From: Deltaproteobacteria bacterium | Lineage (GTDB): Bacteria; Myxococcota_A; Polyangia; DRWM01; JAAZOP01 | Assembly (NCBI GenBank): GCA_016218765.1 | Contig: JACRCZ010000122.1 | Coordinates: 1 to 45,040, forward strand | Direction of reading: 5' to 3' | DNA: 45,040 nucleotides | Part shown: piece by piece, positions 28,825 to 36,420 of the stretch | Layout of the letters: each line of letters starts with the position of its first letter | How positions within the stretch are numbered: position 1 is the stretch's first letter | Notes under the pieces: model-generated | Told to the model about the DNA's origin: nothing | What the model saw: only the letters and a program-made list of their open reading frames with translations | Database searches by the model: none | Made by a program: the position numbers and the translations under genes

Positions 28825-30160
28825 GCGCATCCTGCGCGGCCGGGCGGCCCGGCGCGGCGCGGCCGAAGAGGCCGAGCTGCCGGCGGAAGACGAAGAGCAG
28901 GACGCCCGTGCCGAGAATGGCGAGGAACTCCGTCGCCTCCTCCCACCACTCGGCCCAGACCGGCATATCGCGGTACCCCTCCTCCAGGGACCAGCGGAAG
29001 AGGGGGAAGACGAGGAAGCCGAGGCCGAGGAAGAACGGGACCTGCGCGCGACGCGTCGCGGCGCGGCCGCGCAGCAGCAGGACGAGCGCGGCGACGAAGA
29101 AGAGCAGCGCGAGCACCACGTACACGCGGAACTGGAGGAACGCGACGAGCAGGGACATCTCGTGCGGCCAGTCGGTGCCGTAGACCGGGAGGATCACCGT
29201 CGTCGGCCGCAGCGGCGCGCTGAGCGGCAGCAGCGCGAAGGCGCCGATGCCGAAGATGAGGAAGATGAACAGGCGCTGCAGGGCGCACGAGACGTCGTCG
29301 CGTTTCCAGCACCGGCCGCAGAGCCGCTGCAGGGCGCAGACGGCGTCGTCGTCGCCGAAGCGGAGGACCCGGCGATCGAGGACCAGGAAGAGACCCCAGG
29401 GGAGCAGCACGTTCTGGCCGATCATGCCGAGGCCGTGGGCGATCTCGAGTCCGTCGCTCAGCCCGTGCGTGACCAGGATGTTGACGTAGCACGCGGCCTC
29501 GCCGGCGAAGAACGAGAGCAGCGACCAGCGGATGAGCACCAGGTCGGTGTCGCGCTTGCGCCACAGCAGGAGGGCCAGGGCCAGGGCGAGCAGCGTGTAG
29601 CCGGGCTTGACGACGAAGCCCGCGGCGAACTCCGTGAACTCCTGGAAGCCGTTCAGCGGGAGGCGGGGCGGGGCGAGCATCGCCGCCGGGATGGCCGGAG
29701 GTTCCGTGGCGGCCATCGGACGGCCCTCGGCGCGCCATGCGGCCATTCCGCCCGCCAGACTCGAGACGTCGGCGTATCCCAGGGGGGCGACGACCGCGGC
29801 GGCCGCGACGGAGCGGAAGCCGTGGGAGCAGACGAAGACGACCGGGCGGTCGCGGGCCGGGCCGAGCCGCGTGAAGTACCCGGCCAGCTCGTCCTCGCGC
29901 AGCAGGATGGCGCCGGCGATGTGCCCGGTCCGGAATTCGTCCGCCTCGCGGACGTCGACGACGAAGGGTGGTCGCGGGCCGCCGAGCCGCTCCGCCAGCT
30001 CGCCCGGGGAGGTCTCATCGATGCCGACGACGAAGGCGTAGCCCGCGCGGCAGCCGGGGGCGGCGGCGACGACGGCCAGGACGGCGAGGGCGACGCTCGC
30101 CGAACGGGCTTTCCGAGCTCCGGCCCCGGATCGATTCGCCACGCTTGCTCCCGACGGCAT
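28811..30160 (-). CDS. Rhodanese domain fused to a multi-pass membrane domain
   Basis: The protein has 449 residues; ATG 30160 has GGAGG ~11 bases upstream. A signal-anchor or lipobox-like segment (VVAAAPGC) precedes a rhodanese domain, residues ~50-150: FVVDVREADEFRTGHIAGA, and the active loop CSHGFRS with the catalytic Cys111. The remainder holds six or seven hydrophobic helices. One inter-helix loop, residues ~275-300, is rich in cysteine (VCALQRLCGRCWKRDDVSCALQRL region) with CALQRL occurring twice. Rhodaneses carry sulfane sulfur, and the neighbour is ATP sulfurylase. I infer a role in sulfur trafficking or export across the membrane; transported species and direction are unknown. Confidence 0.75.
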   Translation of the reverse strand: MPSGASVANRSGAGARKARSASVALAVLAVVAAAPGCRAGYAFVVGIDETSPGELAERLGGPRPPFVVDVREADEFRTGHIAGAILLREDELAGYFTRLGPARDRPVVFVCSHGFRSVAAAAVVAPLGYADVSSLAGGMAAWRAEGRPMAATEPPAIPAAMLAPPRLPLNGFQEFTEFAAGFVVKPGYTLLALALALLLWRKRDTDLVLIRWSLLSFFAGEAACYVNILVTHGLSDGLEIAHGLGMIGQNVLLPWGLFLVLDRRVLRFGDDDAVCALQRLCGRCWKRDDVSCALQRLFIFLIFGIGAFALLPLSAPLRPTTVILPVYGTDWPHEMSLLVAFLQFRVYVVLALLFFVAALVLLLRGRAATRRAQVPFFLGLGFLVFPLFRWSLEEGYRDMPVWAEWWEEATEFLAILGTGVLLFVFRRQLGLFGRAAPGRPAAQDAHGTL

Positions 30161-30275
30161 GCCGCCACGTCCTCCAGACGGAGTCGGAGCATAGCATTAC
30201 GGGAAACCGGGGGGACGGTGCGTGGATCGGCGGGCTTGCCGCCGTCGCCGGGGCTCCGGCGGCTGCGCCTCGCCG

Positions 30276-31478
30276 TTACTTCGCGTTCTTGCCGCGCTCG
30301 CTCTGGTAGAAGCCCATGAGGATCTTGGCCACCTCGGGGCGCGAGAACTCGACCGGCAGGGCCTCGCCGGCCGCGAGCATCGCGCGCACCTTGGTGCCGG
30401 AGAGCATGACGAAGTCCTCGGGCTTGTGGTCGGGCACGTCGCGCATCATGACGACGCGGTTCTGCTTCTTCGACCAGGCCGTGTGGTCGGCGTCGAAGAT
30501 CTTGATCTCCAGCGCGCCCTTGGGAACCTCGTTGTGGAAGATCGTCTGGGCGTCGAACGGGCCGTAGTACGAGCCGACGCCGGCGTGGTCGCGGCCGACG
30601 ATGAGGTGCGTGCAGCCCGTGTTCTGGCGGAACACGGCGTGCAGCACGGCCTCGCGCGGGCCCGCGTACAGCATGTCGAAGCCGTAGCCGGTGATGAGCA
30701 CGGTCCTGGGCGGGAAGTACTTCTCGACCATGACGCGGATCGAGGCGTCGCGGACGTCGGCGGGGATGTCGCCGGCCTTGAGCTTGCCCAGGAGCATGTG
30801 GATGAGGATGCCGTCGGTCTTGAGCTGCTCCTGCGCCATCCGGCACAGCTCCTCGTGGGCGCGGTGCATCGGGTTGCGCGTCTGGAACGCCACGACCTTG
30901 TTCCAGCCCATCTGGCTCATCGCCTCGCGGATCTGGTACGCGGTGCGGAAGGTCTCGGGGAACTCGGTCTGGAAGTAGGAGAAGTTGAGCACCTTGATCG
31001 GGCCCGAGATGACGGTGGTGCCGACGGAGTTGAACGCGCCGACGCCGGGGTGCTGCGGGTCCCGGGTGCGGAAGATCTTGTCGGTCATCAGCTCCATGTC
31101 GGCCGTCGTGAACTGCTCGACGGCCTCGACGTCCTGGATCGCGATGACCGGGTTGCCCTCCACGTTCGGGTCGCGCAGCGCGATCCGCTTGGCGCCCTTG
31201 ATGGCCGAGGCGTCCTTGACCACGTTGACGATCGGCACGGGCCAGAACAGGCCCTTCGTCGTCGTCATCTTCTCGGCGACGGCCAGCGAGTCGGCGCGGT
31301 TCATGAAGCCCGTCAGGGGGTTGAAGTACCCGCTGCCCATCATCACGGCGTTGCCGGCCGCGGCGGAGCTGATCACGATCGACGGGAGACCCGCGGCCTC
31401 CTTGGTCAGCTTCTCGCGCTCTGCCTTGTCCTGGACATAGAGCGGATTGAGCTTGTCGGAACCATGCGGCTTGATCAT
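30276..31478 (-). CDS. sat: Sulfate adenylyltransferase (ATP sulfurylase)
   Basis: It converts sulfate and ATP to adenosine-5'-phosphosulfate and PPi, in the cytosol. The 400-residue protein matches the homo-oligomeric Sat type, not CysD/CysN. Motifs seen are FNPLTGFM, the nucleotide-binding QTRNPMHRAHE, and LIVGRDHAGVGSYY, all intact. The ATG at 31478 has AAGGAGAGG upstream; longer frames lack one. No aprAB, dsr or cysC genes are in the window, so assimilatory or dissimilatory use cannot be decided. The rhodanese-membrane gene follows 115 bases downstream on the same strand. Confidence 0.94.
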   Translation of the reverse strand: MIKPHGSDKLNPLYVQDKAEREKLTKEAAGLPSIVISSAAAGNAVMMGSGYFNPLTGFMNRADSLAVAEKMTTTKGLFWPVPIVNVVKDASAIKGAKRIALRDPNVEGNPVIAIQDVEAVEQFTTADMELMTDKIFRTRDPQHPGVGAFNSVGTTVISGPIKVLNFSYFQTEFPETFRTAYQIREAMSQMGWNKVVAFQTRNPMHRAHEELCRMAQEQLKTDGILIHMLLGKLKAGDIPADVRDASIRVMVEKYFPPRTVLITGYGFDMLYAGPREAVLHAVFRQNTGCTHLIVGRDHAGVGSYYGPFDAQTIFHNEVPKGALEIKIFDADHTAWSKKQNRVVMMRDVPDHKPEDFVMLSGTKVRAMLAAGEALPVEFSRPEVAKILMGFYQSERGKNAK

Positions 31479-31852
31479 GACGTCCTCTCCTTCCCCGGGT
31501 ATGACGGGCCCCCACTTGTTTGCCGAACAATGGCAAGGCGGACGCGTAGCAGATTTCCACGTGGTCGTCAACGCACGAAGAATTCACCACGCGGACCTCG
31601 CCCGTTCCGGATGGAGGACATCGTCGCAACGCACCGACAATGCACGAGAAAATCGGGACGGAGCCGAAAAGGCCCGCCGCCCCGCCGGACGACCGCTCTC
31701 GCCGCCGGACGTCGAGGACGCGCCCATCGGTGCGCCGTCCGGGTGATGCGGATTTCATCATGGAGGAAGACGTCCGGGGACGTCCGACAAGCCGGCCGCG
31801 CCCCGCGGCGCGAATCACCTCCGGCGGGAGCCGCGCGCCGGCCCTGGCGGGG
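31479..31852. other. Intergenic region upstream of sat
   Basis: These 374 bases hold no convincing gene. Besides the inverted repeats at 31516-31536, a direct repeat GACGTCCG occurs at 31769-31776 and 31779-31786. No clear terminator for the upstream cluster was found. Confidence 0.5.
31516..31536. promoter_or_regulatory. Overlapping inverted repeats ~40 bases upstream of sat
   Basis: TTGTT (31516-31520) pairs with AACAA (31526-31530), and TTGCC (31520-31524) pairs with GGCAA (31532-31536). The dyad sits where an operator controlling sat could lie. The regulator is not identified. Confidence 0.35.
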
Positions 31853-33256
31853 TCAGACGCGGCGCCGCCGCAGCACGTTGTGGACGCACGCCGGGATCAT
31901 CCGCCCGTCGGGCTGCGCGTAGTGGACGCAGCACTTCGCGGCGCGGACCATGTCGAACGTCTCCGCGTCCATGAAGGCGTGGATGAAGATCACCTTCACC
32001 GAGCGTTCGGCCAGCGCCGCCAGCGCCCGCGCATCGACCCTCACCAGGCGGTTGAACTCGTCGAAGACCGAGCGCAGCGCCCCCAGCAGCCGTTCGCCGC
32101 AGCCGTAGGCGTCGCAACCCGACCAGACGTTGTAGACGAGCCCGCGCAGCCGATCGAGCGCCTGGCCGTCGAACGACGGCACGGCAGTGTTCGTCACCGC
32201 CGCCTCGAAGTCGTCGAACGGGAACAGTCGCGGCAGCGGGACCACGCCGCCGTCCGGCACGCGCAGGAGATACGTCAGGCCGAAACAGGCCCCGTGGCAG
32301 CACGGCAGCGGCGTGAAATCCCCGCGGGCCAGCAGGCCGCGCGAAGCCCCGCACAGCCCGTCGATCACGTCCGGGATCGTCAGCCGCCTCAGCGGGTCGT
32401 GCGCCAGGCCGGCCCCGCGGCCCACGTGCGCCACCGGCTGGACCTGCAGCGCCGTCACGTTCGGCCGCGCGAGGAACTCGTCCATCGCCGCGGTCCAGAC
32501 CCGCTCGCCCAGCCCGGCCGCCGCCGTCACGATCAGCGTCGTCCGGATCCCGTGGCGCTCGAGCAGATTGAGCACGCGGCGCTTCTCCTCCCGCAGGTCC
32601 CGTCCCCGCAGCACCCGGTACGGCTCGGCCTCGTCTCCGTCCCACTGCAGCGCGACCGTGACCTCATGCTCCTTCAGCGCGGCCACGAGGTCGGGCCGCT
32701 CCAGCAGCAGCAGGCCGTTCGAGTTCAGCGACACGCGCGCGACCTCGGCCCGCGCCGCCGCGCCCAGCAGCGCCGGCAGATCGGGGTGCAGGAGCGGCTC
32801 GCCCCCGCTCAGGTTGATCGTGTCGACCGCTCCCTCGCGCGCCAGCACGCCGTCGACGATCCGCCGGAAGGCGTCGACCGACAGGTCGGTTTCGCCCTCA
32901 CACGAGACCAGGCACGCCGGACACCGCAGATCGCAACGCTGCGTGACATCGATCACCGGCAGGCACGTGTGCTGCTGGTGCTCGGGGCACAGCCCGCACG
33001 CCTCGGGACACGGACGGTCCGCCTTCGTCGAGAACCCGTGCGGCACGCTGGCCGCCTTCGCCGTCGCCAGCGCGCGCGCGTACCACTCCGCATCGGAGCA
33101 GGCGAGCGCCGCCAGCTCGCCGTGCCGGGGACACCGCCGCACCAGGAGCACCCGCCCGCCCTCCACGACCGCCTTCGCGTCGACCAGCTCCCCGCACGAG
33201 GGGCACACGGAGCGCGTGGCGTAGAGGAACCCATCCTGCATCATGGGCGGAGCCAT
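31853..33256 (-). CDS. COG1964/Tes-like radical SAM enzyme
   Basis: The protein has 467 residues. An N-terminal zinc-ribbon-like pair (CPSCGELV, then RRCPRHGE) leads to CPEACGLCPEHQQHTC (Cys83, 87, 90, 98). The radical SAM motif CDLRCPAC (Cys108, 112, 115) and LSGGEPLLHPDL follow. The C-terminus has KCCVHYAQPDGRMIPACVHN. This order of motifs fits the MJ0619/COG1964 family, which includes archaeal tetraether synthase (Tes); Tes joins alkyl chain ends by C-C bonds. Bacterial relatives need not make tetraethers, so I give no symbol. It is the last gene of the acyl-assembly cluster. Its start, ATG 33256 (or 33244), lies in the 10-base-period repeat; no ribosome binding site is obvious. Confidence 0.7.
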   Translation of the reverse strand: MAPPMMQDGFLYATRSVCPSCGELVDAKAVVEGGRVLLVRRCPRHGELAALACSDAEWYARALATAKAASVPHGFSTKADRPCPEACGLCPEHQQHTCLPVIDVTQRCDLRCPACLVSCEGETDLSVDAFRRIVDGVLAREGAVDTINLSGGEPLLHPDLPALLGAAARAEVARVSLNSNGLLLLERPDLVAALKEHEVTVALQWDGDEAEPYRVLRGRDLREEKRRVLNLLERHGIRTTLIVTAAAGLGERVWTAAMDEFLARPNVTALQVQPVAHVGRGAGLAHDPLRRLTIPDVIDGLCGASRGLLARGDFTPLPCCHGACFGLTYLLRVPDGGVVPLPRLFPFDDFEAAVTNTAVPSFDGQALDRLRGLVYNVWSGCDAYGCGERLLGALRSVFDEFNRLVRVDARALAALAERSVKVIFIHAFMDAETFDMVRAAKCCVHYAQPDGRMIPACVHNVLRRRRV

Positions 33257-33287
33257 CTGTGTTCATCTGTGTCCATCTGTGGTTCCC
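33255..33287. repeat. 33-base repeat of period 10 (ATCTGTGTTC), copy 1
   Basis: Three tandem 10-base units are followed by GGTTCCC. The copy supplies the stop region of the gene ending at 33263 and abuts the ATG of the radical SAM gene at 33256. A near-identical copy is at 39733-39765. Confidence 0.9.
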
Positions 33288-34150
33288 TTTGCCCGGATTC
33301 GCCCCCAGCAAGCCGGAACGATCGCGCCATCGGCGGTCCACGTCCACACGGGGCACGTCAGCAACCGCGTGAGGTCCAGCGTCGCGGCCTGCATCGGCGC
33401 GTGCAGCACGAGCGGGATGTCCGTCCCCGGCAGCCGCGTTCGCGACAGGCACATCGGCGCATCCGCGTCGGCCTCGAAACCCGCGTCATCCACCCCGACC
33501 GCGCGGGCGACGCGCGCCCCCAGGACGTCCAGCGGCAGGCCGTCCGTCGCCTCGATCCACGCGCGCCGCACGCCCGGTCGTGACGCCAGCCCGGCCATCC
33601 ATCGCGAGAGGGCCTCGTCGTCCGGCGCCATCCGGCCGACCGCCAGGAACGCCTCGCCCTCCGCCGCCTCGCCCGTCACCACGTCCTCCAGCGGCTCGCC
33701 GGCCGCGCGCAGCCGGGTGGGGAGTGCGGGAAGTGCGTCGGGGAGTGCGGGAAGTGCGTCGGGGAGTGCGGGAAGTGCGTCGGGGAGTGCGTCGGGACTT
33801 TCCGCTGGAGGCCCGGCGGGAGCGGAGGCGGGAGCGATCAGGCGGCGTACGGGGCCTTCGTGCCACGAGCACGGGCCGTGGCAGTCCCGCGGGCACTCGG
33901 GCGGTGCGTCCCGCCGCGTCGTCGCCGGTGCGCGTCGCGCGGGCCGGAGCATCCGCGCCTGCCAGAACTCCAGCGACTCGGCCAGCAGGCCGCGGGAATG
34001 CCCATGCGTCGGGCAGGCGCGCTCCAGGTACACCCGCTTCCCCTCCGAGACGATCCGTCCCGGGACCCGTGTCCCGCACTCGACGCACCATGACGGCGTC
34101 TGGCGCCAGTAGAGGTACGAGCGGTCGCGACGCAGCCGGGGTCCGGTCAC
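33263..34150 (-). CDS. Core-less Tes-like protein (radical SAM paralogue lacking the CX3CX2C motif)
   Basis: The protein has 295 residues. The GTG start at 34150 overlaps the previous stop (GTGA). Its N-terminus aligns by eye with the neighbouring COG1964-like enzyme: YLYWRQTPSWCVECGTRV versus FLYATRSVCPSCGELV, then LERACPTHG versus VRRCPRHG. CPRDCHGPCSWHE stands in for CPEACGLCPEH. The CX3CX2C cluster, GGEP motif and barrel are missing. In their place come a 7-residue (PDALPAL-type) repeat and ~110 unassigned residues, before an ending like the enzyme's, WTADGAIVPACWGR versus YAQPDGRMIPACVHN. It may be a non-catalytic partner, or a decaying duplicate; the open frame and overlap favour a used gene. 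The last codons lie in the 33-base repeat. Confidence 0.7.
   Translation of the reverse strand: MTGPRLRRDRSYLYWRQTPSWCVECGTRVPGRIVSEGKRVYLERACPTHGHSRGLLAESLEFWQARMLRPARRAPATTRRDAPPECPRDCHGPCSWHEGPVRRLIAPASAPAGPPAESPDALPDALPALPDALPALPDALPALPTRLRAAGEPLEDVVTGEAAEGEAFLAVGRMAPDDEALSRWMAGLASRPGVRRAWIEATDGLPLDVLGARVARAVGVDDAGFEADADAPMCLSRTRLPGTDIPLVLHAPMQAATLDLTRLLTCPVWTWTADGAIVPACWGRIRAKGTTDGHR
33721..33795. repeat. 3.6 copies of a 21-base in-frame repeat GGAGTGCGGGAAGTGCGTCGG
   Basis: Units are 33721-33741, 33742-33762 and 33763-33783, then a 12-base partial copy. On the minus strand they encode a 7-residue repeat of Pro, Asp, Ala and Leu. The core motif is also present, as its complement, in the intergenic array at 9249-9345. 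Confidence 0.9.
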
Positions 34151-34614
34151 GTCGTCGCCCTCCGCGCGTGGGTCGGCAGCCTCATCTCGCCGAACGCGGC
34201 GCGCGCCTCGGCCGGGTCGTCGAACTGCTCCAGCGGCAGGAAGGCGCAGACGATGCGCTCGCCCGACGCGACGACCTCGTCCCCCACGCGCGCCTCTCCC
34301 CGCAGCACGGCTCCCTCCGGGCCGCGCTGCCGGACCTCGGCCAGCAGGCGCACGGTCTCGCCCGAGCGGACCGGTCTTCCGAGGCGCACGTCGTCGGCGC
34401 CGAGCACGACGGGCTGGCAGGCGAAGCCGGTCGATTCGCGCAGGAGCCACATGCCCGCCTGGAGCACCGACTCGAGCAGGAGGGCCGGGGGCAGGGCGGG
34501 GAAGGGCGCGGTGGGCCGGGGCAGCCACGCCTCCTCGAAGCTCACGGTCTTGCGCGCTTCGATGCGCTTGCCGCTCTCCAGGAGATCGATGCGATCGACG
34601 AGCAGGAAGCGCAT
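34147..34614 (-). CDS. FabZ-like hotdog protein lacking the catalytic histidine
   Basis: The protein has 155 residues; the ATG at 34614 overlaps the previous stop by one base (TGATG). It opens like the dehydratase at 39788-40273 (MRFLLVDRIDLLESG versus VRFIMIDRITEWRPG). The central hotdog helix is LPPALLLESVLQAGMWLL, matching MPGVLVVESLAQLAGLL. But the position of the HFPRHP active-site segment reads PTAPFPALP, so the histidine is absent. It is probably a non-catalytic partner, or a protein that binds acyl-ACP without dehydrating it. The family call is firm; the missing residue is read by manual alignment. Confidence 0.75.
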   Translation of the reverse strand: MRFLLVDRIDLLESGKRIEARKTVSFEEAWLPRPTAPFPALPPALLLESVLQAGMWLLRESTGFACQPVVLGADDVRLGRPVRSGETVRLLAEVRQRGPEGAVLRGEARVGDEVVASGERIVCAFLPLEQFDDPAEARAAFGEMRLPTHARRATT

Positions 34615-35357
34615 CAGACCCCCCCGTCGACGAACACGTCGTCGGCGTAGACGTAGCTGGCGCGGTCGGAGGCGAGGAACGCGACCACCTCGGCGATCTC
34701 GTCCGGCTCGCCGACGCGGCCCGCGACGCAGCGCCGGCCGTACAGCTCGAGCAGCGCGGGCGGGACGTGGTTGCCCACGCCGCCGCGCAGGAGGCCGGGA
34801 ACGACGCACGTGACGCGGATGCCGTAGCGCGCGACCTCGCGCGCCAGCGCCAGGGTGAAACCGGAGACTCCGGCCTTGGAGGCGGCGTAGTGCACGGGCG
34901 CGTCGAGCATCCTGCGGCCGGCGACGGACCCGACGTTGACGATGACGCCGGCGCGCTGCGCGACCATGGGCCGCAGCGCGGCGCGGCACACCAGGAACAC
35001 GCCGCGCAGGTTGACGGCCAGCATGCGGTCCCAGTCGTCCTCGCGCATCAGCGCCAGCGGCACCGCCTGGCTGATCCCGGCCGCGTTGACCAGGATGTCG
35101 AGCCCTCCCAGCTCCGCGACGCAGCGGCTCACGGCAGCCTGGACCGCGGCCGCGTCCGCGACGTCGAACGCCAGCGGCAGCGCGGTCCGGCCCTCCTTCC
35201 GGATCGCCGCGGCCACGCGGTCGGCCTTCTCCCCGGCGCTCGTCGTCCCGAAGGCGACCGTCGCGCCCTCGCGCGCCAGGATCCGCGCGATGGCCGACCC
35301 GAGCGCCCCCGTGCCGCCGGTGACCAGCGCGCGCTTCCCCTCCAAGAGCAGCGTCAC
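34614..35357 (-). CDS. 3-oxoacyl-ACP reductase-like SDR (FabG type)
   Basis: This 247-residue NAD(P)H-dependent short-chain reductase starts at a GTG at 35357, overlapping the ACP stop (GTGA). The cofactor motif TGGTGALG, the NAAG motif, the catalytic serine in VNVGSVAG and the YAASK pair are all present. It should reduce 3-oxoacyl-ACP made by the neighbouring ketosynthase. The ending YADDVFVDGG is typical of FabG. It is one of two reductases in the operon, and both look active. Confidence 0.87.
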   Translation of the reverse strand: MTLLLEGKRALVTGGTGALGSAIARILAREGATVAFGTTSAGEKADRVAAAIRKEGRTALPLAFDVADAAAVQAAVSRCVAELGGLDILVNAAGISQAVPLALMREDDWDRMLAVNLRGVFLVCRAALRPMVAQRAGVIVNVGSVAGRRMLDAPVHYAASKAGVSGFTLALAREVARYGIRVTCVVPGLLRGGVGNHVPPALLELYGRRCVAGRVGEPDEIAEVVAFLASDRASYVYADDVFVDGGV

Positions 35358-35764
35358 GGCGACTGCCCCTCCTTTCCCTCGCGGTGCCGCTCCACCAGCC
35401 GGACCAGCGTGCGGACCGTGAACAGCGTGACCACCTCCGAGGACCGCAGACCGTCGCGGATGCGATCCGGCCGCACCTCGGGCAGCTCCTGTCGCAACAG
35501 CTCCAGCGCCTTCGGCGTCAGCACGCCGTCGATCTCGTACGCGTCGCCTCCCATCGCCTCGCGGATGCGCGCTTCGATCTGCCCGCGCTCGATCTGGATC
35601 CCGAACGCCTCCTCCAGGCGGAAAACGAGGTCGAGCAGGTCGAGCGAGTCGGCGCCGAGGTCCAGGACCAGTCCGGCGTCGGGGGAGACGCCGGCCGGGT
35701 CGACGCCCAGCGACTCGGCCACCTCCCGGATCACCCGTTCGACCACCTGCGGATCGTCGCTCAT
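35354..35764 (-). CDS. Acyl carrier protein with C-terminal extension
   Basis: The protein has 136 residues; the ATG at 35764 overlaps the nitroreductase stop (ATGA). The phosphopantetheine site DLGADSLDLLDL has Ser40. The rest of the ACP fold follows, to ~85. Around 50 further residues (PEVRPDRIRDGLRSSEVVTL) extend beyond the ~80-residue length of the usual ACP. It would carry the growing chain between the ketosynthase, reductases and dehydratases encoded next to it. The dedicated copy suggests a product separate from bulk fatty acids. Confidence 0.88.
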   Translation of the reverse strand: MSDDPQVVERVIREVAESLGVDPAGVSPDAGLVLDLGADSLDLLDLVFRLEEAFGIQIERGQIEARIREAMGGDAYEIDGVLTPKALELLRQELPEVRPDRIRDGLRSSEVVTLFTVRTLVRLVERHREGKEGQSP

Positions 35765-36420
35765 GCCGGACCCGTCCCCTTCCTCCCCACCAGGAGCTGT
35801 TCCGCGTCTCGCCGCGGCGGCGCCTCGGGCGTTTCGGCCGGCCGCCCCACGGGGATCAGGGCGACGAGGTCGAGGGTCGGAGGACCGCCCAGGATCGCGC
35901 GCAGGTCCGGGGCGGCGAGCAGCGGGCCGGACATCCAGCAGGCGCCCAGGCCGAGCGCGTGAGCCGCCAGGAGGAGGCTCTGGATCGCGGCGCCCACGGC
36001 CGGCAGATCGCCGGCCAGCGCGGCGCGCTCCGTGTCGGACAGGCCCGCCCCCAGCCGCGCGGCGACCCGAGAGGGGCGGCGGGCGAGCACCGCGACGACC
36101 ACCGGCGCCTGCTCGAACGCCTCGAACATCGCCGCGTACGGCGCCATCCCCTCCTCGACCATGCCGCCCACGGACGCCGCCGCCGTCCGCGCCGCCTCGG
36201 CCACGGCCTCGCGCATCCTCGTCTTGCGCTCGGTCTCGCGTACGACGGCGAAGCGCCACGGCTGGCGGTTGGTGGGGCTGGGCGCCCATCGCGCGGCCTC
36301 GAGCAGCCGGCGCACGTCCTCCTCGGACACGGGCTCCGGCAGGAAGCGCCGCACGCTGCGGCGCCCGCGGAGCAGCGCCAGCAACTCGTCGTACGCTCCA
36401 CCGGATCGCGGCTCGCTCAC
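35761..36420 (-). CDS. Nitroreductase-family flavoprotein
   Basis: The protein has 219 residues; the GTG at 36420 overlaps the previous stop (GTGA). The family signature RRSVRRFLPEPV near the N-terminus, then ARWAPSPTNRQPWRFAVV (FMN phosphate site), and the GLGACWMSGP segment are present. The active substrate is unknown. Standard bacterial fatty-acid operons have FabI/FabK-type enoyl reductases, none of which is here. A flavin oxidoreductase in this place might reduce or oxidise the acyl chain on ACP. That is inference; the family itself is clear. Confidence 0.85.
   Translation of the reverse strand: MSEPRSGGAYDELLALLRGRRSVRRFLPEPVSEEDVRRLLEAARWAPSPTNRQPWRFAVVRETERKTRMREAVAEAARTAAASVGGMVEEGMAPYAAMFEAFEQAPVVVAVLARRPSRVAARLGAGLSDTERAALAGDLPAVGAAIQSLLLAAHALGLGACWMSGPLLAAPDLRAILGGPPTLDLVALIPVGRPAETPEAPPRRDAEQLLVGRKGTGPA

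Noticed and set aside
33721..33795. CRISPR array or attachment site
   Set aside because: The 21-base units are contiguous and in frame within a coding region.
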